A program made the translations under genes and the position numbers. A stretch of 64,000 nt of DNA from CAKSFT01 sp045544615 (GTDB taxonomy: Bacteria; Bacillota; Clostridia; UBA1381), in assembly GCA_045544615.1 (NCBI GenBank), contig JAZPZI010000014.1, forward strand, positions 1 to 64,000, read 5' to 3'. Below are positions 25,324 to 33,130 of this stretch, piece by piece; position 1 is the first letter of the stretch; the number at the start of each line of letters is the position of its first letter. Below the pieces are notes generated by a model. That model searched no databases, was not told the origin of the DNA, and was given only the letters and a program-made list of their open reading frames with translations.

Positions 25324-27510
25324 TTAAAAGCTATAGCTCAAACTGTCACCCGAGATATAAAAATCAACTGTATTTCCTTTCGGAACAACATTCTTATCCG
25401 CACCAGCATACGCCTTCAAGCCGATATAATGCAAACCGTCCTCGCAATAGGACCGGGTGTTGATGTCTTCAAATACCACAAATATATTCTTGTCCTCTAT
25501 ATCCTCCAAAACCGAGAGGAACATCTCTCTTTGTACCTCGGAAAATGTCGAGGGCGATTTTTTAGTTATTATTATAATATTTTTCTCTTTTCTGTCCTTG
25601 ATTCCCAATAACGCCTGCATCTGCTTTGATGAGGTGATATTCCCCGATAGAGAATCAAATGTCATAACGGCAGTACCTGCCACCGTTTTTTGCGAAAAGG
25701 CGTTGACGGGTGAATAGTTCATTCCCTCAACAATCGGAGAATTCATCATGTAGAGCGAATCTGCACCCGAGAGGGTATACTCAAAATTTAGAACCCTGAG
25801 CATATCGGCGATTGTTGAGTAGCCCGAGCTCCCTGCCGAAATTCTGATATGCTCACCCTCACGTGTTTTGTTCATAAACCGATTATCTGCAAAAACATTC
25901 CCGGGAGCTTTTTCGCCATTTACCGAAGCATATGCCTTTGCCTTGCCAAAATCTGCACCAATATAGCCTGCACCACCCGACACAATACCGTTATTCAAGG
26001 AAACTCCCGATGAAATCCACTTAACAGCCTCGGGATGAGCATAGGCCTTTCTACCCTCTGCATCCCAAACGGTAACGGCAACGCCGACAGTTTTTCCGTT
26101 TTCGGTCGTGATATTTTCAGGGTATAGCTCTGCCGAATAAACCTCGTCGATAACGAAAACCTCGGCACTTGCAGACACACCGTCGGCTGAAACTGTAACC
26201 GTTCTGTTTCCTCCACCCGAAAAATACACTCTGCCACCCGAAATCTTATCGTCAGGGTTGTCGGTTTTTACCGTCACACTCTCTGGATATACGATATGTT
26301 CATTAGAATCATAGAATTTATAGTAAATATCAAGGTAATCACCTGTTAAAACCGCATCTGCACTCGGAATACAAACCGCCTTTTTAGTATCTCCCAAAAA
26401 CGGAAGTCTGTTAAAAAGCCCAACCGATGTCGATACGGCACGAAGCGATGCAACACTGTTTTTCACCTCGTGATTTCCTGTAAGTCCGTTCTTTATAACC
26501 ATAGTCGATGAACCGCCGCCGTCTAAATTCACAGCACGGTAGCATCCAAGCTCAATTAAGGCATCGGCAAAACCGCTTTGCGTAAATCCCTTGAAGGTCG
26601 AGCTTCTTCCCTCTGCCACAACAAGATAAAGCTTTGTTTCGTCTTTATTCACGCCGATTGCCGTTCTTTGCGCATAGCCTGCCGATGTATGAGTAAAGCT
26701 TGCCCTTTTTCCGTCGGCAACTATCAGAGAGTTTCCGCCAAGAGCCTCTTTTATATTCTCGTCATTTCCTGTTAAGGAATACTCGATTAAAACCTCATCA
26801 CCAACCTCGAAATTGTCAAAGAACTGATTTATTGAGTAGTTGGTAACCAATATCGTATCATTTCCGCCAAATGCCACCTCGCCCGATGTTACAATTCTCT
26901 CGGTCAGGTAGCCATTTTTGATAAGCAAAGCTTGCATATTTTCTTCAAGCACTACCGTATCTCCCCATTTCGGGGTAAACATACTTATCGCACCCGCCGT
27001 CGGTGGCATCTTGTTTATCTGATAAAGCTCATGACTGTTCTCATTCGGGGCTGTGACCTTACCTGAAAACATAAAGTAGTCCATTATGATTTTCCCTGTA
27101 TCGGTCACGGCAACCGTTGCCCATGTATCCCTTGACGGACTCGACACCATCTCGCCGTCCTGATATATCACGCCAAGTGTATTGGTTCTCGGACTTTTTA
27201 CATTGAAAAAGTCACCGTTTACCGCAACTAAAGCATTATAATTCTCCGCCATTTTCTTGGTGTTCTCAAGGTATGATGCTCCCTTTTTCGCTGTCATAAC
27301 CTCAAGACTTTTTGCCTCATCGCCCCAGTCGCTTTCTATTACATGGAGCATCGAAAAGGCTCCGTCATTGTAGCTTAAAATCTTTTTATAATAGAGTCCG
27401 CTTATAATCTCTTCACTGTATTCTTTTTTCCAGTTTTCAGCACTCGCAGGATAAGAAAAAACAGTTATGAAAAAAAGCGATACCAAAAGCGGATAAAAAA
27501 TCTTTTTCAT
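25324..27510 (-). CDS. Secreted phosphodiester glycosidase (NAGPA) domain protein
   Basis: 728 aa. N-terminal signal peptide (MKKIFYPLLVSLFFITVFSY then PASA). A NAGPA/exopolysaccharide-type phosphodiester glycosidase domain spans about 55-370, with AVNGDFFN, GYAQRTAIGVNKDE and the NLDGGGSSTMV motif. Bacterial-Ig-like region about 380-510, then a C-terminal domain of about 190 aa that I do not recognise, alternating strands and helices. NAGPA hydrolyses sugar-phosphate diesters, so this enzyme may trim or remodel the wall polymer. First gene of the surface-polymer operon. Confidence 0.88.
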   Translation of the reverse strand: MKKIFYPLLVSLFFITVFSYPASAENWKKEYSEEIISGLYYKKILSYNDGAFSMLHVIESDWGDEAKSLEVMTAKKGASYLENTKKMAENYNALVAVNGDFFNVKSPRTNTLGVIYQDGEMVSSPSRDTWATVAVTDTGKIIMDYFMFSGKVTAPNENSHELYQINKMPPTAGAISMFTPKWGDTVVLEENMQALLIKNGYLTERIVTSGEVAFGGNDTILVTNYSINQFFDNFEVGDEVLIEYSLTGNDENIKEALGGNSLIVADGKRASFTHTSAGYAQRTAIGVNKDETKLYLVVAEGRSSTFKGFTQSGFADALIELGCYRAVNLDGGGSSTMVIKNGLTGNHEVKNSVASLRAVSTSVGLFNRLPFLGDTKKAVCIPSADAVLTGDYLDIYYKFYDSNEHIVYPESVTVKTDNPDDKISGGRVYFSGGGNRTVTVSADGVSASAEVFVIDEVYSAELYPENITTENGKTVGVAVTVWDAEGRKAYAHPEAVKWISSGVSLNNGIVSGGAGYIGADFGKAKAYASVNGEKAPGNVFADNRFMNKTREGEHIRISAGSSGYSTIADMLRVLNFEYTLSGADSLYMMNSPIVEGMNYSPVNAFSQKTVAGTAVMTFDSLSGNITSSKQMQALLGIKDRKEKNIIIITKKSPSTFSEVQREMFLSVLEDIEDKNIFVVFEDINTRSYCEDGLHYIGLKAYAGADKNVVPKGNTVDFYISGDSLSYSF

Positions 27511-27619
27511 AATCTTTTGTCCTTTCTGTCGGATATTTATGTATAAATATTATTCCCCCAAATTCTGGGTCCTACTCCCCTTAAAAACCCAAATGCAGAC
27601 CACACAAATCTACTATTAT

Positions 27620-27648
27620 ATCATACCACATATCGGGTGTTTTTTCAA
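27620..27648 (-). promoter_or_regulatory. Promoter of the surface-polymer operon
   Basis: On the minus strand TTGAAA (27648-27643), 17 bp, TATGAT (27625-27620). The leader of about 100 nt contains a TGGGT/ACCCA hairpin near 27566-27590 that I cannot assign to a known regulatory RNA. Confidence 0.7.
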
Positions 27649-27686
27649 TAGAAAAAAAGAATTTTACAGAATCTTTAATATTCCTA

Positions 27687-27715
27687 TTGACTAAAAATAG
27701 GTTTTGTGATAATAT
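27687..27715 (+). promoter_or_regulatory. Promoter of folT-folC
   Basis: TTGACT (27687-27692), 17 bp, TAATAT (27710-27715), immediately before the THF riboswitch and divergent from the surface-polymer promoter. Confidence 0.8.
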
Positions 27716-27725
27716 CAATATCAAG

Positions 27726-27816
27726 CAAAGTAGGATGCAATGCGTCAAGTGAGAAAAGGACGGGAAGTTGCCTTTTTTACGAAAGACTTTTGTCTGCGAT
27801 ATTGCCTCCGCATTCC
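27726..27816 (+). ncRNA. Tetrahydrofolate (THF) riboswitch
   Basis: It carries the THF-riboswitch signature: AAGTAGGATGCAATGCGTCAAGTG, then GGACGGGAAGTTGCC, then TACGAAAG, and the closing GCGATATTGCCTCCGC, with pairing between GGATGCAAT and ATTGCCTCC ends. It precedes folT, the best-known THF-riboswitch target. An ORF reading through it from 27706 is not used. Confidence 0.9.
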
Positions 27817-27845
27817 GTTGCTGCAAATAAGATAGTTTTTATGTA

Positions 27846-27873
27846 CCTTTTTGCAGTAATTTGCAAAAAGGAG
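27846..27873 (+). promoter_or_regulatory. Hairpin covering the folT ribosome binding site
   Basis: Perfect 10-bp stem CCTTTTTGCA (27846-27855) with TGCAAAAAGG (27862-27871). The 3' arm contains the folT Shine-Dalgarno AAAAAGGAG (27865-27873), 9 nt before the ATG. It looks like the translational expression platform of the riboswitch; the T-rich tail GAGTTTTTATTT leaves termination possible. Confidence 0.7.
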
Positions 27874-27882
27874 TTTTTATTT

Positions 27883-28431
27883 ATGAGAAAATTTTTAGGT
27901 CTGAAATCACTCACCTCACGGGAACTCTGTACCCTTGCGATGCTACTTAGCATCACATTTATTATGGGTACTTTTTTTACTGTCCGGATTGGCGAGACAA
28001 TCAAAATCCCAACCAAGTTTATACCGATTGCAATATCTGCCATGCTTTTCGGACCCGTATGGGGCGGAATACTTGGCGTACTTGCAGACATTCTGGCATA
28101 TTTTGTAAATCCGGTCGGAGCATTCCTTCCGCAAATCACATTTGTTGAGTTCCTCTACGGTTTTACCTACGGCATCGCACTCTATAGAATCGACCGGAAC
28201 TTTAGCGGCTACTTCAGGGCAATCATCTGTGTGCTTTTGCAGATTGTACTTTTGCATTTCTTGCTTACATCGTATTTTCTCATCCCGATAATGGGTGCAG
28301 TATCATTTAATGCAGTATTGGCGGTGAGATTTATCCCTGCACTCATAAATTTGTGTCTGCAGCTTTTAGGGGTATCGTTTATAGTATTCCTATCCCCTAC
28401 ACTCAAAAAACTCTCGGGAGGTCTTAAATGA
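27883..28431 (+). CDS. folT: FolT, folate-binding S component of an ECF transporter
   Basis: 182 aa with about six membrane segments: TSRELCTLAMLLSITFIMG, TKFIPIAISAMLFGPVWGG and LADILAYFVNPVGAFLPQ are typical of the folate ECF S-component family. It binds folates and docks to the general EcfAA'T module, which is not encoded here. The start at 27883 follows the hairpin-masked AAAAAGGAG; longer in-frame readings pass through the riboswitch. folC overlaps its stop by 4 bp, pairing folate uptake with polyglutamylation that traps it. Confidence 0.93.
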   Translation: MRKFLGLKSLTSRELCTLAMLLSITFIMGTFFTVRIGETIKIPTKFIPIAISAMLFGPVWGGILGVLADILAYFVNPVGAFLPQITFVEFLYGFTYGIALYRIDRNFSGYFRAIICVLLQIVLLHFLLTSYFLIPIMGAVSFNAVLAVRFIPALINLCLQLLGVSFIVFLSPTLKKLSGGLK

Positions 28432-29696
28432 TGGACAACAAGGAATTCACAGGCTATGCCAACAGTTTTCAGGCAATCGCAAGACTCGGGCTCGAGAGTA
28501 TAAGCTCACTTATGAAGCATCTCGGAAATCCCCAGGATGACCTGAAATTTATCCATATTGCAGGAACAAACGGAAAGGGCTCAATCTCGGCATTTTTGCA
28601 GAATATCCTGACCGATTCGGGAAAAGTATGTGGAAAATATATCTCGCCGAATATGATAAGCGTATGCGAGCGTATCTCGGTCGATGGAAAAGACATTTCC
28701 GAGGCTGAAATGAATGAGTTGATGGAAACCGTAAAGACCGCTGCCGACAAGGTCAAGTCAGAGCTTGACACCTATCCTACACAGTTTGAAATCTGGACAG
28801 CGGCGGCGTTTTTATACTTCAAAAAATCGAACTGCGATATTGTCGTTCTCGAAACAGGGCTCGGCGGAAGAAAGGATGCAACAAATGTCATCGCACCGCC
28901 CGAGGTTTCGGTAATTGCACATATCGCCCTTGACCATACAGAATATCTTGGAAATACACTTGCCGAAATTGCTTTTGAAAAGGCGGGCATAATAAAAGAA
29001 AATCCTGATAAAGCAGGAATCACTGTAAGTGCGATACAGGCTCCCGAGGCAGAGGAAGTCCTGGAGAAAATCTGCCGTGAGCGCAATAACAGATTTGTGG
29101 TCGCAAAAGTACCGACATCGGTTTCATTCAGCGCAGATGGCGAAGTATTCGACTATGATGATTTAAAGGGCTTGTGTTCACACCTTCTGGGCACTCATCA
29201 GCTCGATAATGCCTCGGTTGCAATCGAGGTTGCAAAGGCACTTGAAATCCCGGAAAGATTTATAAAATCGGGCATCAAAAAAGCAAGAAACATCGGTAGG
29301 TTTGAGATTATATCAAAAAGCCCGCTTACCGTTTTTGACGGTGCACATAACCCCGACGGTATGCGTACACTTTCGGAGAGTTTAAACAGATATTTCCCCG
29401 AAAAGACTAAAACGGTAATTATGGCAACCATGGGTGACAAGGACTTTTCCGGCTCACTTTCGGAGCTTGAAAAAGTCAGCAACATAAAAGAGATTTTTAC
29501 CCTGACGGTACGGGATAACCCACGTGCACTTTCAGCCGGAAGTTTTGCCGAAAAAATCACCGAATCATTTATGCCGGCAACCGCCTGCAGCGGTTTTTCG
29601 GAGGCTATAGCCAAAGCCTCTGCAGATATGATTGTAATCTGCGGCTCGCTGTATTTGTATAAGGACTATTATGATTATAAAAAAGGGACTGTGTGA
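28428..29696 (+). CDS. folC: Folylpolyglutamate synthase / dihydrofolate synthase
   Basis: 422 aa Mur-ligase-like enzyme that adds glutamate to folates. ATP loop HIAGTNGKGSISAFL, the conserved SPNMISVCERISVDG (folate-binding), TGLGGRKDATNV, and FDGAHNPDGM in the C-terminal domain. Whether it also has dihydrofolate synthase activity cannot be decided from sequence. Translationally coupled to folT and under the same THF riboswitch. The TGA stop lies in the loop of the terminator hairpin. Confidence 0.95.
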   Translation: MMDNKEFTGYANSFQAIARLGLESISSLMKHLGNPQDDLKFIHIAGTNGKGSISAFLQNILTDSGKVCGKYISPNMISVCERISVDGKDISEAEMNELMETVKTAADKVKSELDTYPTQFEIWTAAAFLYFKKSNCDIVVLETGLGGRKDATNVIAPPEVSVIAHIALDHTEYLGNTLAEIAFEKAGIIKENPDKAGITVSAIQAPEAEEVLEKICRERNNRFVVAKVPTSVSFSADGEVFDYDDLKGLCSHLLGTHQLDNASVAIEVAKALEIPERFIKSGIKKARNIGRFEIISKSPLTVFDGAHNPDGMRTLSESLNRYFPEKTKTVIMATMGDKDFSGSLSELEKVSNIKEIFTLTVRDNPRALSAGSFAEKITESFMPATACSGFSEAIAKASADMIVICGSLYLYKDYYDYKKGTV

Positions 29697-29709
29697 ACAG
29701 TCCCTTTTC
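29681..29709 (+). terminator. Terminator of folT-folC
   Basis: Perfect 12-bp stem AAAAGGGACTGT/ACAGTCCCTTTT with a GTGA loop that contains the folC stop codon, so the last codons of folC form its 5' arm. Confidence 0.88.
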
Positions 29710-29778
29710 ACCATCCACCTCTAAAAGTCATACTATGATATAAATGGGAGGTGATTTATAATAGACAGTAATGTAGTT

Positions 29779-30537
29779 TTGGCGCTCCTGCTGACCGTCT
29801 TTGCAGGGCTATCCACCGGCATCGGTAGTCTTATCGCCCTTTTTGCAAAGCGTACCAACACAAAGTTTTTATCGCTTTCGCTTGGTTTTTCAGCAGGTGT
29901 GATGCTATACGTTTCAATGATAGAAATTTTTGCAAAAGCAAAGGTATATTTAGTCGATGCTAACGGCGAAACCATCGGGTACTGGCTGTGTGTCGGAGCT
30001 TTTTTCCTCGGTGTTATACTAATCGGTCTGATCGATTTTTTCATCCCGTCAACCGAGACCGACATCGGTGCAAAGGCAAACAGCGGTTCTTTGAACCGAA
30101 TGGGAATTATGACCGCCCTTGCGATTGCTATACATAATTTCCCCGAAGGAATGGCGACCTTTACCTCTGCTTTGAGGGACCCTTGCCTTGGCAGTGCGAT
30201 AGCAGTTGCAATCGCAATCCATAACATCCCGGAGGGTATTGCAACCTCGCTCCCGATATATTTTTCCACCGGAAAACGACTCCGGGCGTTCATGATTTCC
30301 TTTCTTTCTGGAATAACCGAACCACTCGGTGCAATCTTTGGGTACATCATTTTAAAACCATTTTTTAACGATACAGTTTTTGGAATACTCTTTTCTGCAG
30401 TTGCCGGAATAATGGTCTTTATATCATTAGAGGAGCTGATACCAATGGCTCACGAATATGAAAAAAGCAAAATCACCATCATCGGTGTGATAATCGGAAT
30501 GGCTATAATGGCATTGAGTCTGTTGCTTTTTATATGA
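29779..30537 (+). CDS. zupT: ZupT-type zinc transporter (ZIP family)
   Basis: At least 252 aa, eight membrane segments, ZIP family. Metal-site motifs in helices IV and V: AIAIHNFPEGMATFTSAL and AIAIHNIPEGIATSLP. Imports zinc and perhaps iron or manganese. Start problem: the first standard codon is TTG at 29779, but the strong GGGAGGTGA at 29746-29754 is 24 bp away. Reading frame and family N-termini fit a start at ATA 29761, giving xDSNVVLALLLTVF; an in-frame TGA at 29752 blocks anything longer. Coordinates here use the TTG. Single gene between two terminators. Confidence 0.92.
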   Translation: MALLLTVFAGLSTGIGSLIALFAKRTNTKFLSLSLGFSAGVMLYVSMIEIFAKAKVYLVDANGETIGYWLCVGAFFLGVILIGLIDFFIPSTETDIGAKANSGSLNRMGIMTALAIAIHNFPEGMATFTSALRDPCLGSAIAVAIAIHNIPEGIATSLPIYFSTGKRLRAFMISFLSGITEPLGAIFGYIILKPFFNDTVFGILFSAVAGIMVFISLEELIPMAHEYEKSKITIIGVIIGMAIMALSLLLFI

Positions 30538-30540
30538 AAA

Positions 30541-30565
30541 ATCCCCCGTGCAAACGGGGGACTTT
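30541..30565 (+). terminator. Terminator of zupT
   Basis: Perfect 8-bp stem TCCCCCGT/ACGGGGGA (30542-30549 with 30554-30561) followed by a short CTTTT. Confidence 0.75.
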
Positions 30566-30576
30566 TGGTTGTATAA

Positions 30577-30610
30577 CAAAAAAACGGAACAAGCATAACT
30601 TGTTCCGTTT
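30577..30610 (-). terminator. Terminator of tRNA-Thr
   Basis: Perfect 10-bp stem ACGGAACAAG/CTTGTTCCGT with a run of seven T on the minus strand, directly after the CCA end of the tRNA. Confidence 0.92.
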
Positions 30611-30686
30611 TGGAGCTGATGACGGGAATCGAACCCGTGACCTCTACACTACCAATGTAGTGCTCTACCGACTGAGCTACATCAGC
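30611..30686 (-). tRNA. tRNA-Thr (GGT anticodon)
   Basis: 76 nt including encoded CCA. Acceptor stem GCTGATG/CATCAGC, D arm GCTC/GAGC, anticodon stem CTACA/TGTAG with loop TTGGTAG (anticodon GGT, reads ACC and ACU), T arm ACGGG/CCCGT with TTCGATT. Single-gene unit with its own promoter and terminator. Confidence 0.98.
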
Positions 30687-30697
30687 ACAACACTAGT

Positions 30698-30726
30698 ATT
30701 ATACTAAATAGCCCCTTATTTGTCAA
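30698..30726 (-). promoter_or_regulatory. Promoter of tRNA-Thr
   Basis: Full consensus on the minus strand: TTGACA (30726-30721), 17 bp, TATAAT (30703-30698); start of transcription about 5-8 nt before the mature tRNA. Confidence 0.93.
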
Positions 30727-30743
30727 TATTTATTTTAAATTTT

Positions 30744-31379
30744 TTATACATTTGACGGAAGTTCAGTCGCAAGATCACCAAGATGACCGTTATAGCCATC
30801 TACGATTATCTCTTCCCTATCGGCATCGACAATCGTAATCGATGCATTCGGAGACCACGGGACATTCTTCGCATCCTTGATATCAACGCCGGTAAACCTG
30901 CACTTCAGAACTCTGATAGGCGTTGCGTGAGTACCGACCAACACAGTCTGTCCCTTATGTAGCGATGCAATACGCCTGAACTCGGAGAGTACCCTTTCCT
31001 GGAGTTCTTCTACACTCTCGCCACCGGTGCATCTTGCATTACCGATATCGAATCGCCAGCAACCGTATTCCCCCGGATATTTTACGCAAAGCTCATCAAA
31101 GGTCTCTGCCTCCCACTCGCCGGCAAAAATCTCTCTGAAATTACGACTTTTTATAATCTCCATATTACGGCTTTTTGCCACGGCATTTGCAGTATTGAAT
31201 GCTCTTTTTAAGTCACTTGCATAAATAGCATCAATCTTTTCGTCTTTGAGATACTCAGCCGTGAGCTCTGCCTGCTTATATCCAAGTTCGGTCAGATCCC
31301 AGTCAGTATGACCCAAAAACCTCTTTTCCAGATTGCCAAGGCTCTGTCCGTGTCTTACAAGAATGATTCGTGTCGCCAT
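30744..31379 (-). CDS. Histidine phosphatase family protein
   Basis: 211 aa, phosphoglycerate-mutase-like fold. Phosphohistidine motif LVRHGQSLGN (RHG), SDLKRAFNTA, the acidic FAGEWEAETF and the second His in VGTHATPIR. Such enzymes dephosphorylate small phosphoesters (GpmB, CobC, broad-range types); no cobalamin genes lie nearby, so the substrate is open. Its start overlaps the end of the PqqD-like gene by 1 bp. Confidence 0.9.
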   Translation of the reverse strand: MATRIILVRHGQSLGNLEKRFLGHTDWDLTELGYKQAELTAEYLKDEKIDAIYASDLKRAFNTANAVAKSRNMEIIKSRNFREIFAGEWEAETFDELCVKYPGEYGCWRFDIGNARCTGGESVEELQERVLSEFRRIASLHKGQTVLVGTHATPIRVLKCRFTGVDIKDAKNVPWSPNASITIVDADREEIIVDGYNGHLGDLATELPSNV

Positions 31380-31645
31380 TATAAATCCATTACCCCGTTA
31401 TCCAAAAGTGTCTGTATAAACGCACGGATATCTTCCTTTGCATCTTCAACATCAACCTTATACTCTGCCAAAAATTTCTCAAGGAGTTCTTCCTTTTCAA
31501 TTCCCTCTGACAATAAATCCCACAGAAATCTTCCGGTTTCATTTATTGTAATAATACCGTTAAAATCAACAGAATCGCTTCCAACAGGTACGATAACTGT
31601 ATTTCCGGCAACTTCTCTTAACAAAAATCCTTCTCTTATCTTCAT
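31379..31645 (-). CDS. PqqD-like (RRE-type) small protein
   Basis: 88 aa. It resembles PqqD-family peptide-binding domains: REGFLLREVAGNTVIVPVG at the N-terminus, then the winged-helix part NETGRFLWDLLSEG and a C-terminal helix DIRAFIQTLLDNGVMDL. PqqD domains hand precursor peptides to radical SAM or other RiPP enzymes, but no such enzyme or peptide gene is adjacent. The start at 31645 has GGCGG upstream; the ATG at 31663 has no ribosome binding site. Coupled with the histidine phosphatase gene. Confidence 0.85.
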   Translation of the reverse strand: MKIREGFLLREVAGNTVIVPVGSDSVDFNGIITINETGRFLWDLLSEGIEKEELLEKFLAEYKVDVEDAKEDIRAFIQTLLDNGVMDL

Positions 31646-31691
31646 TGGTTTTCCGCCTTTCATTACTGTCGGTTTTGCTTTATCTTATATA

Positions 31692-31720
31692 ATTGTATCA
31701 CAAAATTATAATTTTTACAA
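31692..31720 (-). promoter_or_regulatory. Promoter of the PqqD-like/phosphatase unit
   Basis: On the minus strand TTGTAA (31720-31715), 17 bp, TACAAT (31697-31692). Confidence 0.65.
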
Positions 31721-31737
31721 TACAATTCAAAAAAAAG

Positions 31738-31766
31738 TAGACTTTAATATAAATTTATGTTATAAT
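31738..31766 (+). promoter_or_regulatory. Promoter of the SLH protein gene
   Basis: TAGACT (31738-31743), 17 bp, TATAAT (31761-31766); strong AGGAGG site at 31795-31800. Confidence 0.8.
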
Positions 31767-31807
31767 AAAAATATCTGAAAAGAAAATAAATACAGGAGGA
31801 TAAAATA

Positions 31808-32779
31808 ATGAACAAATTTTCTAAAAAGCTTTTTGCCCTGACTATCGCAGTTGTGACACTCTCGGGCAATGCAGTTTTTGCTCACAACTTCACCGATATG
31901 CCTACCGACTGGACCGCACCGGCAGTTGAGCGAGCAATCGAAAACGGACTTTTGAGCGGTGTTACAAGCACAACAATCTGCCCTGACAAAAACATCACAC
32001 GTGCTCAGATGGCTACAATCGTAACAAGATGTTTTAAAAACACAAGCGGTGCTGACATCTCAAGATTTACCGATGTTTCACCTGAAAAATGGTATTATGA
32101 TGCTTTCTCAAAGGCTGTTGAGATGGGTGCATTCGCCGGCGACAACCTGAACCACTTAAATCCTGACAAAAACATCACTTTCCAGGAATCATTCAAGGTT
32201 ATGGCTTGTCTTTTCGGTTTGATTGCAAACACAAATCCTGACTACACACCTAACGACCTTCAGTCACAGGACCTTACAGTTTTGGATAAGTTCGCAGACG
32301 GTGCATCTGTTGCAAACTGGGCAAAGCCTTATGTTGCAGCAATCGTATCAAACGGATACTGGGACGGCATCGACGGAAACCTCTATCCTAACCAGTACAT
32401 AACAAGAGCACAGTTCGCAGTCTTGATGGATAACCTTGTAAAGACATACATCGACGAACCAGGTGTTTACGAAAACCTCGAAGAAGGAAACATCATGATC
32501 AGAACAAACGGTGTTTCAATCAACAAGGATGCCACAAAATCAAGCATCATTGTTGCTGAGTGTGTTACAGACGAAAATCCGGTTGAAATCAACATCCCTG
32601 ATATGGACAGTCTCCTTGTTGTAAGAGGCGGTGGCGAAAAGGTAATCTTTAACGGCCATGTTAAGAAAATCGCAGTAGTTAAAGCAGGAATCAAGTTGAT
32701 TTTAAATGATACCAACATCTTCGCAGTAACAGGCTATGTTGCTCCTGGCTCATCTTACGATGCAACAGGCATTAAATAA
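31808..32779 (+). CDS. Secreted S-layer homology (SLH) domain protein
   Basis: 323 aa. Signal peptide about 1-25 ending in AVFA. Three SLH repeats at about 27-72, 84-130 and 165-212; two keep the ITRAQ motif (64-68, 198-202) and the middle one reads ITFQE. The last about 100 residues are a beta-rich region I do not recognise. SLH trimers bind pyruvylated secondary cell-wall polysaccharide, the product expected from the CsaB domain encoded at 17898-20111. Codon use is more uniform than in its neighbours (many ACA, AAC, TCA), which suggests high expression. Promoter, ribosome binding site and terminator are all strong. Confidence 0.93.
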   Translation: MNKFSKKLFALTIAVVTLSGNAVFAHNFTDMPTDWTAPAVERAIENGLLSGVTSTTICPDKNITRAQMATIVTRCFKNTSGADISRFTDVSPEKWYYDAFSKAVEMGAFAGDNLNHLNPDKNITFQESFKVMACLFGLIANTNPDYTPNDLQSQDLTVLDKFADGASVANWAKPYVAAIVSNGYWDGIDGNLYPNQYITRAQFAVLMDNLVKTYIDEPGVYENLEEGNIMIRTNGVSINKDATKSSIIVAECVTDENPVEINIPDMDSLLVVRGGGEKVIFNGHVKKIAVVKAGIKLILNDTNIFAVTGYVAPGSSYDATGIK

Positions 32780-32793
32780 TAATAACACTAAAC

Positions 32794-32832
32794 AAAAATG
32801 CGTGCCGATTATCCTATCGGCACGCATTTTTT
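32794..32832. terminator. Bidirectional terminator
   Basis: Stem ATGCGTGCCGAT/ATCGGCACGCAT with A run before and T run after, between the SLH gene and the convergent Dabb gene. Confidence 0.92.
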
Positions 32833-32833
32833 A

Positions 32834-33118
32834 TCAATAATTATAGTCAACTGCAATTCTTGACTCAACTACGCTTCTAACAAACTTTCTCACCTTCTGA
32901 TGTTCAGGATGTTCGTCATATTCCATCAAGTCATTCTTGTTCTCGAAATCGGTTATGAGGATAATATCATATTCTCCGCCGTTTTCGTTAAAGCCAACCG
33001 AGAGGCTCTTGATTTTATCAATTTTAGCAGGAAGTGCTTCGAGCATTTCCTTGATTTTTTCCATATTGGCGAGTTTATTTTCCTCTTTCATCTTCCATAC
33101 TACAACATGCTTTAACAT
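32834..33118 (-). CDS. Dabb-domain (stress-responsive A/B barrel) protein
   Basis: 94 aa. Dimeric alpha/beta barrel family: MLKHVVVWKMKE, SLSVGFNENGGEYDIILITDF and YDEHPEHQKVRKFV, the usual Dabb pattern. No catalytic assignment is possible; some relatives are small-molecule enzymes or stress proteins. It follows ftsY after 12 bp and may share its transcript. Confidence 0.88.
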   Translation of the reverse strand: MLKHVVVWKMKEENKLANMEKIKEMLEALPAKIDKIKSLSVGFNENGGEYDIILITDFENKNDLMEYDEHPEHQKVRKFVRSVVESRIAVDYNY

Positions 33119-33130
33119 AACAAATCTCCT

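Noticed and set aside
25324..27510. NAGPA-domain protein as a surface adhesin with recognisable C-terminal enzyme domain
   Set aside because: I could not match the last 190 residues to any family by eye, so no function is claimed for them.
27706..27882. N-terminal extension of folT from 27706
   Set aside because: It would translate the THF riboswitch itself; the ATG at 27883 has the ribosome binding site and gives the normal FolT length.
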